A DNA stretch of 40,444 nt, from contig NZ_KB891239.1 of assembly GCF_000373365.1 (NCBI RefSeq), positions 1 through 40,444 on the forward strand, written 5' to 3'. Both the position numbers and the translations under genes were made by a program. Below, one piece after another: positions 22,527-29,611 of this stretch (position 1 is the first letter of the stretch; each line of letters starts with the position of its first letter). The notes beneath the pieces are model-generated. The model was not told where the DNA came from. It did no database searches and was given only the letters and a program-made list of their open reading frames with translations. The DNA is from Parafrankia discariae. GTDB lineage: Bacteria > Actinomycetota > Actinomycetes > Frankiales > Frankiaceae.

Positions 22527-25049
22527 TCAGGCCGCCATCGCGCGGTTGTGCGTCGGGTCGAACGCCGGTTCCAGCGCCAGCTCAAGCACTTCCCGGACGT
22601 CCGCGACCAGATGCACCGTCAGCGCCTCGCGGACCGCGCTCGGGACGTCGTCAAGGTCTGGGCCGTTGCGCGCCGGCAGGAGCACCGTTGTGATGCCGGC
22701 GCGATGCGCGGCGAGCAACTTCTGCTTGACCCCACCAATGGGTAGTACCCGACCGGTGAGGGAGACCTCTCCGGTCATCGCGACGTCCGCCCGCACCGGG
22801 CGCCCGGAGAGCAGCGACGCGAGCGCGGTGGTCATCGTGACCCCGGCGCTCGGCCCGTCCTTGGGCACCGCGCCCGCCGGGACGTGGATGTGCACCCCGC
22901 GGTCCCGCAGGTCCCCGACCGGCAGCTCCAGCTCCACCCCGCGCGAGCGAAGGTAGGACAGCGCGATCTGCGCCGACTCCTTCATGACGTCGCCGAGCTG
23001 CCCGGTCAGCGTCACCCCGCTGGCCCCGGTCTCCGGGTCGGCCAGGGACGCCTCGACGAACAGGACGTCCCCGCCGGCCCCGGTGACCGCGAGCCCGGTC
23101 GCCACCCCCGGCAGCGCGGTGCGCTCCGCCGACTCCGGGGTGTGCCGCGGCCGGCCGAGGTAGCCGGTCAGGTCGCCGGCGCCGATCGTGACCGGCAGCG
23201 CCACCTCGTCCAGGGCGACCTTCGCGACGACCTTGCGCAGCACCCGGGCGGTCGCCCGCTCCAGGTCGCGCACGCCGGCCTCGCGGGTGTACTCGCCGGC
23301 CAGCAGCCGCAGCGCGCCGTCGTCCACGGTGACGTCGTCGGCGGTCAGCCCGGCCCGCTCGAGCTGACGCGGGAGCAGGTGGTCGCGGGCGATGGTGACC
23401 TTCTCCTCCTCGGTGTAGCCGTCGAGCAGGATCAGCTCCATCCGGTCCAGCAGCGGCGCCGGGATGGAGTCCAGCGCGTTCGCGGTGGCCAGGAACAGCA
23501 CGTCCGACAGGTCGAGCTCGACCTCCAGGTAGTGGTCGCGGAAGGTGTGGTTCTGCGCCGGGTCGAGGACCTCCAGCAGCGCCGCCGTCGGGTCGCCGCG
23601 GTAGTCGGAGCCGACCTTGTCGACCTCGTCGAGCAGGATCACCGGGTTCATCGAGCCGGCCTCGCGGATCGCCCGCACGATGCGACCGGGCTGCGCGCCG
23701 ACGTAGGTGCGCCGGTGGCCGCGGATCTCCGCCTCGTCGCGGACGCCGCCGAGCGCCACCCGGGCGAACCTGCGGCCCATGGCGCGGGCCACGGACTCGC
23801 CCAGCGAGGTCTTGCCGACCCCGGGCGGCCCGGCCAGCGCGAGCACGGCGCCGCTGCGCCGCCCGCCGACGACCCCCAGCCCGGCGTCGGCCCGCCGGCG
23901 GCGGACCGCCAGGTACTCGACGATCCGGTCCTTGACGTCGCTGAGTCCGGCGTGGTCGGCGTCCAGCACGGCCCGCGCGGAGGCGATGTCGTAGGTGTCC
24001 GCCGCGTGCTCGTTCCACGGCAACTCCAGGACGGTGTCCAGCCAGGTGCGGATCCAGCCGACCTCGGGGGAGGACTCGGCCGTCCGCTCCAGCTTGTCGA
24101 CCTCCTTGAGCGCCGCGGCGCGGACCTTCTCCGGCAGGTCGGCGGCCTCGACCCGGGCCCGGTAGTCCTCCTCCTCGGAGGCCGCGGGGGACCCGTCCAG
24201 CTCGGCCAGCTCCTTGCGGACGGCCTCCAGCTGACGGCGCAGCAGGAACTCCCGCTGCTGACGGTCGACGCCCTCCTGGACGTCGCGCCGGATGGTCTCG
24301 GCCACGTCGACCTCGGCGGCGTGCTCCCGCGTCCACGGGACGAGCAGCTCCAGCCGGGCGGCCACGTCGGCGGTGCGCAGCAGCTCCAGCTTCCGCGCGG
24401 TCGACAGGTAGGACGAGTAGCCGGCGGTGTCGGCCAGCGTGTCGGGGTTCTCGATCGCCTCGACGGTGTCGGCGACCTGGCCGACCCCGCGGGCGCGCAG
24501 CACCCCGGTCACCAGCGTGCGGTACTCGCGGGCGAGCTCGACCAGCCGGGCGGCCGCGCCGTCGGGGTCGGCGGCGGTGCCGGTGCCGGTGGAACCAGGC
24601 GTGCCCGCGGTCGTGGTCGCGCTGATCGTGCCGGTGAAGCCGGGCGGCAGGACCGGCTCGACGGGAATCGCCTCGGCCCACACGACACCGGTGTCGGCGG
24701 CGCCGGGCGGCGTCGGGGCGCTGCCCACCCGGGCCCGGGAGACCGCCCTCACGAGCGCGGCTGTCCCGCCGTCGGGCAGCCGGCCGATCTGGTCGACGAC
24801 GGCGAGGACACCCATGTCGGCGAGCTCGCCGTCCACCCGGGGGACGAGCAGGATCTCGGCGGCGCGCTGGAAGGAACGGCTGGAGATGCCCGGCGCCCTG
24901 GCGTCGGGTGTGGAGTCGGGTCTGCCGCCGCGGGCCGCGTCCACGGCGGCGCGGGTCCCGGCGTCCGACAGGTCGAGCGGAACCACCATGCCGGGCAGGA
25001 CGACCGCGTCGTCCAGCGGCAGCAGCGGGAGGAGCCTGGTGTGTGACAT
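22527..25049 (-). CDS. lon: ATP-dependent protease Lon
   Basis: 840 residues from the ATG at 25049, matching the family start (LLPLLPLDDAVVLPGMVVPL). N-terminal LON substrate-binding domain (1 to about 210), coiled region, AAA+ module with Walker A GPPGVGKTS (about 405) and Walker B VILLDEVDKV, sensor region, and a C-terminal protease domain with catalytic Ser in PKDGPSAGV (about 735) and Lys in GGVKQKLLAAHRAG (about 777). It degrades damaged and regulatory proteins in the cytosol. A perfect inverted repeat of HAIR type lies 43-63 nt upstream, so HspR heat-shock repression is likely, as described for lon of Streptomyces. Confidence 0.96.
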   Translation of the reverse strand: MSHTRLLPLLPLDDAVVLPGMVVPLDLSDAGTRAAVDAARGGRPDSTPDARAPGISSRSFQRAAEILLVPRVDGELADMGVLAVVDQIGRLPDGGTAALVRAVSRARVGSAPTPPGAADTGVVWAEAIPVEPVLPPGFTGTISATTTAGTPGSTGTGTAADPDGAAARLVELAREYRTLVTGVLRARGVGQVADTVEAIENPDTLADTAGYSSYLSTARKLELLRTADVAARLELLVPWTREHAAEVDVAETIRRDVQEGVDRQQREFLLRRQLEAVRKELAELDGSPAASEEEDYRARVEAADLPEKVRAAALKEVDKLERTAESSPEVGWIRTWLDTVLELPWNEHAADTYDIASARAVLDADHAGLSDVKDRIVEYLAVRRRRADAGLGVVGGRRSGAVLALAGPPGVGKTSLGESVARAMGRRFARVALGGVRDEAEIRGHRRTYVGAQPGRIVRAIREAGSMNPVILLDEVDKVGSDYRGDPTAALLEVLDPAQNHTFRDHYLEVELDLSDVLFLATANALDSIPAPLLDRMELILLDGYTEEEKVTIARDHLLPRQLERAGLTADDVTVDDGALRLLAGEYTREAGVRDLERATARVLRKVVAKVALDEVALPVTIGAGDLTGYLGRPRHTPESAERTALPGVATGLAVTGAGGDVLFVEASLADPETGASGVTLTGQLGDVMKESAQIALSYLRSRGVELELPVGDLRDRGVHIHVPAGAVPKDGPSAGVTMTTALASLLSGRPVRADVAMTGEVSLTGRVLPIGGVKQKLLAAHRAGITTVLLPARNGPDLDDVPSAVREALTVHLVADVREVLELALEPAFDPTHNRAMAA

Positions 25050-25091
25050 GCGGCCTTCATCCCTCGTGTCGAGCGGCTTGGGCCCACTCTC

Positions 25092-25112
25092 ATTGAGCCT
25101 GTCGTGCTCAAT
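25092..25112. promoter_or_regulatory. HAIR-type HspR operator upstream of lon
   Basis: ATTGAGC-N7-GCTCAAT, perfect 7-bp arms. It matches the HAIR consensus CTTGAGT-N7-ACTCAAG in the TTGAG-N9-CTCAA core. Placed 43 nt before the lon start, where promoter overlap is expected. Confidence 0.8.
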
Positions 25113-25245
25113 GCATCGGAGTGGACCGTTGTTCCCGAACCTGATCGCTCTGGGCGAACGCCGCTGTCGGCGCGGGACCGGCGCGGGAACCGAAGGCGCG
25201 CGACGCGTCGGGAAGAGCCAGGTGGTCCGGCGGGTTGAGGGAGGT

Positions 25246-25261
25246 AGTTGCATCAGCAACT
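25246..25261. promoter_or_regulatory. palindromic operator candidate AGTTGC-ATCA-GCAACT
   Basis: A perfect 6-bp inverted repeat about 85 nt before the pirin start. It looks like MarR-family operators (TTGC...GCAA type); no MarR gene is in the window. The rest of 25050-25347 shows no gene. Confidence 0.5.
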
Positions 25262-25347
25262 GTTGGGTCGGGTGGGAGCGAGGTCTCACCCCGTCGACCG
25301 GGCAGGGGTCCGATGAGAGGATCCGCCTGGTTCCGTAGGAGGTCACC

Positions 25348-26316
25348 ATGCCAGCCGTCACCGCCGACGCCCTCACGTTGCCGAGGCTGTCCGTGCCGGG
25401 TCTCGGCGATGTCGAGCGCCCGGTGAAGAAGGTCGTCACCGCTCCGTCCGGGCTGGAGGGGGAGGGGTTCCCCGTCCGCCGGATGTTCGCCGGGGTGAGC
25501 CTGGCCGACCGCGACCCCTTCGTCCACGCCGACCAGATGGGTGAGATCGACTACGCCCCCGGTGAGCCCAAGGGCACGCCGTGGCACCCGCACCGCGGCT
25601 TCGAGACCGTCACCTACATGATCGACGGCACCTTCCAACACCAGGACTCGCACGGCGGCGGCGGCCTGATCGCCGACGGCGCCACCCAGTGGATGACGGC
25701 CGGCTCCGGCATCCTGCACATCGAGACCCCGCCCGAGGCGCTCGTCGTCAGCGGCGGCCGGTTCCACGGCGTCCAGCTCTGGGTGAACCTGCCGGCGAAG
25801 GACAAGTTCAGCGCGCCCCGCTACCAGAGCATCGAAGGCGAGGAGGTCTCGCTGATCGCCTCCCCGGACGGCGGCAGCCTGGTCCGGATCATCGCCGGTG
25901 ACGTCGGTGGCTTCCGCGGCCCCGGGGCGACCCACACGCCGATCGGGGTGGTCCACACCACGGTCAGCCCGGGCGCGAGGGTCAGCCTGCCCTGGAACCC
26001 GGAGTACAACGCACTGGTCTACGTTCTGGCCGGCCAGGGCACCGTCGGCGCCGACGACGCGCCCGTGCGCCTCGGCCAGACAGCCGTGCTGGGCGCGGGG
26101 GACCGCGTCACCCTCGCGGCGAGCGCGGCGCAGGACTCGCACACCCCGAACCTGGAGGTCCTGCTGCTCGGCGGCCGGCCGATCCGCGAGCACGTCGAGA
26201 TGTACGGGCCGTTCGTCATGAACACCAAGGACGAGCTCCGCCAGGCGATCGAGGACTTCCAGGCCGGCCGCCTGGGGGTGATCCCCGAGAACGCCCTGAT
26301 GCCGCACCGCGTCTGA
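25348..26316 (+). CDS. pirin-family protein
   Basis: 322 residues; ATG at 25348 with AGGAGG 7 nt upstream. Bicupin: the N-terminal pirin cupin has VHADQMGEIDYAPG, HPHRGFETVTYMIDG with the metal-binding His residues, HGGGGLIADGATQWMTAGSG and HGVQLWVNLP. The C-terminal cupin (about 170-290) ends with GRPIREHVEMYGPFVMNT. Pirins are iron-binding cytosolic proteins; some oxidise quercetin or modulate redox regulators, and the activity of this one is unknown. The full family length is present. A MarR-like palindrome upstream hints at redox-linked control. Confidence 0.92.
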   Translation: MPAVTADALTLPRLSVPGLGDVERPVKKVVTAPSGLEGEGFPVRRMFAGVSLADRDPFVHADQMGEIDYAPGEPKGTPWHPHRGFETVTYMIDGTFQHQDSHGGGGLIADGATQWMTAGSGILHIETPPEALVVSGGRFHGVQLWVNLPAKDKFSAPRYQSIEGEEVSLIASPDGGSLVRIIAGDVGGFRGPGATHTPIGVVHTTVSPGARVSLPWNPEYNALVYVLAGQGTVGADDAPVRLGQTAVLGAGDRVTLAASAAQDSHTPNLEVLLLGGRPIREHVEMYGPFVMNTKDELRQAIEDFQAGRLGVIPENALMPHRV

Positions 26317-26476
26317 CCGGCTCGGGGCGACACGATTTAACCGGTGAGTCCGGCGTACCGCACCCGGTCGTGCACGCAGGGGAACCGCCGTGGTGGTATC
26401 AACCGGTACATCAGGCAATCGTGGATCATCGGTCGGGCTCCGGCATGGGCGGCACCCGGCGGCGAGGGGGCGGACC

Positions 26477-27217
26477 ATGGTTCGGGAGATCGGCCGGACC
26501 GGTTCGGAGCAGCAGGGCCCACGCCGGCGGGACTGGCCGTCGACCACCCTGCTCGGGCGGCTGCCCGAGCAGACCCGGGCGGCCTTCGTCGGCCTGGGCC
26601 CCTACCGTGAGTACGCCAGCGAGGAGATCGTCCTGCGGGAGGGCGACACCACCAACTTCGTCGTGCTGCTGCTGAACGGGTGGGTCAAGGTCACCGCCTC
26701 CACCGAGAACGGCGGTTTCGCCCTGCTCGCCATCCGTCACGGTGGTGACCTCGTCGGCGAGCAGGCCGGCCTCGACGGCGAGCCGCGGTCGGCGACGGTC
26801 ACCGCGGCCGGGGCGGTGCTGGCGAAGGTGATCGCGCTCGAGACGTTCCTCGCCTTTCTGCGGTCGCATCCCGACGCGGGACCCCCGGTCCTGCAGTCCG
26901 TCAGCGCCAAGCTGCGTAACGCGACCCGGCGCCGCGTCGAGTTCGGTGGATGCTCGGTGGCCGTCCGGCTGGCCCGGGTGATCGTCGAGCTCGAGCGCTC
27001 CTACGGAGCGGACGCGACGGACGGCCCGGGGCGTCGGGTGCAGATCGCCCTCACCCAGCCCGAGCTCGCCGCGCTGGTCGGCGCGGCCGAGCCGACGGTG
27101 CACAAGGTCCTGCGCGAGCTGCGCCAGCAGGGAATCGTGGACACCCGCTACCGCTCCATCGTGATCCGCGACGTCGAGGCCCTGTACCGGGCCGCCGGGA
27201 CGACACGCCCCCGCTGA
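26477..27217 (+). CDS. Crp/Fnr-family transcription regulator
   Basis: 246 residues; ATG at 26477 with GAGGGGGCGG just upstream. Cyclic-nucleotide-binding domain (about 25-145: YREYASEEIVLREGDTTNFV, GGDLVGEQAGLDGEPRSATV), a dimerisation helix, then a winged helix-turn-helix (LTQPELAALVGAAEPTVHKV, about 191-215). The phosphate-binding cassette segment (GDLVGEQAGLDGEPRSATV) has the Glu and Arg-Ser pattern of cAMP-type binders. Followed at 114 nt by a cyclase-like gene in the same direction, which may be functionally linked. Confidence 0.9.
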   Translation: MVREIGRTGSEQQGPRRRDWPSTTLLGRLPEQTRAAFVGLGPYREYASEEIVLREGDTTNFVVLLLNGWVKVTASTENGGFALLAIRHGGDLVGEQAGLDGEPRSATVTAAGAVLAKVIALETFLAFLRSHPDAGPPVLQSVSAKLRNATRRRVEFGGCSVAVRLARVIVELERSYGADATDGPGRRVQIALTQPELAALVGAAEPTVHKVLRELRQQGIVDTRYRSIVIRDVEALYRAAGTTRPR

Positions 27218-27330
27218 CGTTGCCCGGGGCCGCTCGTCGTCGCTCGGACAATCCCATCGCATGACGATGTGTTCCGTGTCCACAGCGTGAACAGTTACCT
27301 CCGACGGACCGTGACCATCGGAGGCTGAGC

Positions 27331-28062
27331 GTGAACGAGACGATGCCCGGCATCCGGCGGCTGTGTATCGCCGTCGCCGCCCACGGCAACGACGACAACG
27401 GCCGGGTGGGCCCGCTCCCCGCGGTCCCGCCGGTCCCGCCGTCACTGGGGGCCGTGCTGGACGAGACCTGCGCCGCGGCCGAGATCCGGTGCGCGCACTG
27501 GGTGAACCGGCCGTCCGGGGGTGAGCTGGCGGTGTTCCCGCCCGGCATCGACGAGGGTCGGGTGGTCTCCGACTTCGTCCGGGAGCTGCGCCGCACCCTG
27601 GCGCGGGTGAACGCGCGGCCGGCACCGCGGCTGCGGCTGCGGGTCGCGCTGCACCAGGGCATCACCCGGGTCGACGAGCAGGGCTACGGGGGGCGCGCGA
27701 TCGTGAAGGCGGGCCGGCTGCGCGACGCCGACGTCCTTGACCGGGAGCTCGCCGAGCACCCGGAGTCCGACCTGGTGCTCATCGTCTCCGGTGAGCTGTT
27801 CGACGACCTGACCGGCGACCTGACCGGCGACACCGCGGCGGGTGACCACGCGTTCGGTTTCGGCGCGCCGGGCGACGGCGACCGGGGTGACCAACCGTCG
27901 GACCTGCGCCGCGTCGACTTCCGTCCGGTGACTCTGGACGTGCCCGACAGCGGCCAGCGCTCGCTGGCGTGGGTGCTGGCGCCCGCCCCGCCACCGGTCC
28001 GCCCCGCCCTCGCCGGGCGGCGCCCCGCCCGGCGCGACGCCTCCAGCCGCGCGGGGGCCTGA
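27331..28062 (+). CDS. degenerate nucleotide-cyclase-like protein
   Basis: 243 residues; GTG at 27331 with GGAGG 6 nt upstream. The layout resembles a class III cyclase homology domain found widely in actinomycetes: an opening strand (RRLCIAVAAHGND), SGGELAVFPPGIDEGRVVSDF, LRLRVALHQGITRVDEQGYGG, then VLIVSGELFDD. The two positions where active cyclases carry metal-binding Asp read Ala-Ala-His and Gly-Gly-Glu, so catalysis is doubtful. A DLTG repeat (27805-27828) sits near the end of the domain, followed by a disordered tail. Placement behind a Crp/Fnr gene suggests a nucleotide-linked switch. Assigned from pattern only. Confidence 0.5.
   Translation: MNETMPGIRRLCIAVAAHGNDDNGRVGPLPAVPPVPPSLGAVLDETCAAAEIRCAHWVNRPSGGELAVFPPGIDEGRVVSDFVRELRRTLARVNARPAPRLRLRVALHQGITRVDEQGYGGRAIVKAGRLRDADVLDRELAEHPESDLVLIVSGELFDDLTGDLTGDTAAGDHAFGFGAPGDGDRGDQPSDLRRVDFRPVTLDVPDSGQRSLAWVLAPAPPPVRPALAGRRPARRDASSRAGA
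27805..27828 (+). repeat. 12-bp tandem pair inside the cyclase-like gene
   Basis: Two copies of GACCTGACCGGC (coding for DLTG DLTG). The 11-mer GACCTGACCGG recurs in tandem at 16540-16570 and 37849-37877 and singly at 23164-23174 on the other strand. Confidence 0.7.
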
Positions 28063-28202
28063 CACACGGAACATGGACGTCCGGCCCGAACCGGGGACGC
28101 CCACGCGCAGGTCGGGGGCGCGGCGCACCGGAACCGGGGTGCCGCGGTTCCCCCGGCCGCCCGGCTCACCGGGCCGGCCCGGCCGGCGGGCATGCTGGTG
28201 CG

Positions 28203-29048
28203 GTGCTTCGTCATGTCCTCGCGACCCGCTACGCCACGCCCCTGCGGGAGGGCGGCAGTCTGCCCGGCGTCATGGAGGGCGACGACCTCGGAACGTGGGT
28301 GGTGAAGTTCACCGGCGCCGGGCAGGGGCCCAAGGCGCTCGTCGCCGAGGTGATCGTCGGGGAGCTCGCGCGCGGCCTGGGCCTGGCCGTGCCCGAGCTG
28401 GTCCTCGTCGACGTCGACCCGGACCTCGGCCGGACCGAGCCCGACCAGGAGGTCCAGGACCTGCTCCGGGCGAGCCCCGGCCGCAACCTCGGCATGGACT
28501 ACCTGCCCGGCTCGATCACCTACGACCCGCTGGCGTTCCCGGTGGAGCCGGCGCTCGCCGCCCGGGTCATCTGGCTCGACGCGTTCACGCTGAACGTCGA
28601 CCGGTCCTGGCGGAACCCGAACCTGCTGGTGTGGGGGGCCCGGCTGTGGCTGATCGATCACGGGGCGGCCCTGTACCCGCACCATGACTGGGCGGGAGCC
28701 GCCGCGGCGGTCGACCGGCCGCTGCCCGGCTTCGCCGACCACGTCCTGCTGCCCGTGCTGGGGGCGGACGCGCCGGACCTGCTCGCCGCCGTGGACCGGG
28801 AGCTCGCGCCCGCGGTCACGGCGGAGTTGCTGTCCCGGATCGTCGGGCTGGTGCCGCCGGAGTGGGCGGAGGTTCCCGGTTCGGCCTACGTCGACTGGCT
28901 GCTCTCCCGGGTCTCGGGGGAGCGTCCCTGGCTGGCGGCGATGCTGGCCCCCACCGAACCGCTCGTCACCAGGAGTGAGCCGGCGCGGCGGGCGGCCGGG
29001 CGGGGCACCGGGCGTCCCGACTGGCTGCGGGGAGGCTCCGGTGCCTGA
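28203..29048 (+). CDS. HipA-like kinase-fold protein
   Basis: 281 residues from the GTG at 28203. It matches the stand-alone HipA-family proteins of actinomycetes: TPLREGGSLPGVMEGDD (nucleotide loop), TWVVKFTGAGQG with the ATP-binding Lys, KALVAEVIVGELARGLGL, then DAFTLNVDRSWRNPN (catalytic Asp and Asn) and LIDHGAALYPHH (DHG in place of DFG). Key residues of the protein-kinase-like fold are present. Its 3' end overlaps the DUF3037 gene by 8 nt, the usual partner. No HipB-type antitoxin is adjacent, so a classical HipBA toxin role is not supported. Confidence 0.82.
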   Translation: MLRHVLATRYATPLREGGSLPGVMEGDDLGTWVVKFTGAGQGPKALVAEVIVGELARGLGLAVPELVLVDVDPDLGRTEPDQEVQDLLRASPGRNLGMDYLPGSITYDPLAFPVEPALAARVIWLDAFTLNVDRSWRNPNLLVWGARLWLIDHGAALYPHHDWAGAAAAVDRPLPGFADHVLLPVLGADAPDLLAAVDRELAPAVTAELLSRIVGLVPPEWAEVPGSAYVDWLLSRVSGERPWLAAMLAPTEPLVTRSEPARRAAGRGTGRPDWLRGGSGA

Positions 29049-29439
29049 TCTGTTCGAGTACGCGATGATCCGCGTCGTGCCGCGGGTCGAGCGTGGCGAG
29101 TGCGCCAACGTCGGTGTCCTGCTGTGGTGCCAGCGGGCCGGCTTCCTCGGCTGCCGGTGCGTCATCGACCGTGAGCGGCTCGCCAGTCTCGATCCGTTCC
29201 TCGACCAGGACGCGGTGTCGGCGAGCCTCGGCGCCCTGCACCGGGTCTGTGCCGGTGGCCTCGACGCCGGTCCGCCCGGCCGGCTCTCCGGCGGGGAACG
29301 GTTCCGGTGGTTGACGGCCCCGCGCAGCACCGTGGTGCAGACGTCGGCCGTCCACACCGGGTTCACCGAGGACCCCGCCGCCGAGCTCGACCGGCTGGTC
29401 GAGCTGCTGGTGGCGACGCCCGGCCCACCGCGGGGCTGA
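29041..29439 (+). CDS. DUF3037 protein, partner of the HipA-like gene
   Basis: 132 residues; GTG at 29041 inside the end of the HipA-like gene (translation coupled). Family features: FEYAMIRVVPRVERGECANVGVLLWC at the start and FRWLTAPRSTVVQTSAVHTGF near the end, then DPAAELDRLVELLV. Biochemistry unknown; pairing with HipA-like proteins is common in actinomycetes. Confidence 0.85.
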   Translation: MPDLFEYAMIRVVPRVERGECANVGVLLWCQRAGFLGCRCVIDRERLASLDPFLDQDAVSASLGALHRVCAGGLDAGPPGRLSGGERFRWLTAPRSTVVQTSAVHTGFTEDPAAELDRLVELLVATPGPPRG

Positions 29440-29444
29440 GGCGA

Positions 29445-29481
29445 CGTCGCTCGCGGGCCCCCCACGTGCCCGCGAGCGACG
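29445..29481. terminator. 14-bp perfect hairpin between convergent genes
   Basis: CGTCGCTCGCGGGC (29445-29458) pairs perfectly with 29468-29481, 9-nt loop. It begins 6 nt after the DUF3037 stop. Confidence 0.8.
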
Positions 29482-29501
29482 CGCCGGTCGAGGCCGGCCG
29501 C

Positions 29502-29545
29502 GGCGCCTGGCCCCCGGTGATCCTCCACACCGGGGGACAGGCGCC
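29502..29545. terminator. second strong hairpin, 17 bp with one mismatch
   Basis: GGCGCCTG (29502-29509) with CAGGCGCC (29538-29545), and CCCCCGGTG (29511-29519) with CACCGGGGG (29528-29536); loop 8 nt. Likely terminates the leftward glycoside hydrolase gene that ends at 29612. Confidence 0.75.
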
Positions 29546-29611
29546 GCGCCGCCGGGGCGCGGGCGTCTCCGGCCGGTCGGCCGGAGGCCCCGCCCTGGTC
29601 ACCGGCCAGTT

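Noticed and set aside
22884-25046. Open frame opposite lon
   Set aside because: Low-complexity shadow; Lon is complete with all motifs on the minus strand.
25050-25439. Upstream extension of the lon frame
   Set aside because: It would cover the HAIR element and adds 130 residues with no family match; the family start lies at 25049.
28203-29048. Classical HipBA toxin-antitoxin locus
   Set aside because: No HipB-like gene is adjacent, and the Crp/Fnr and cyclase-like genes upstream are not antitoxins.
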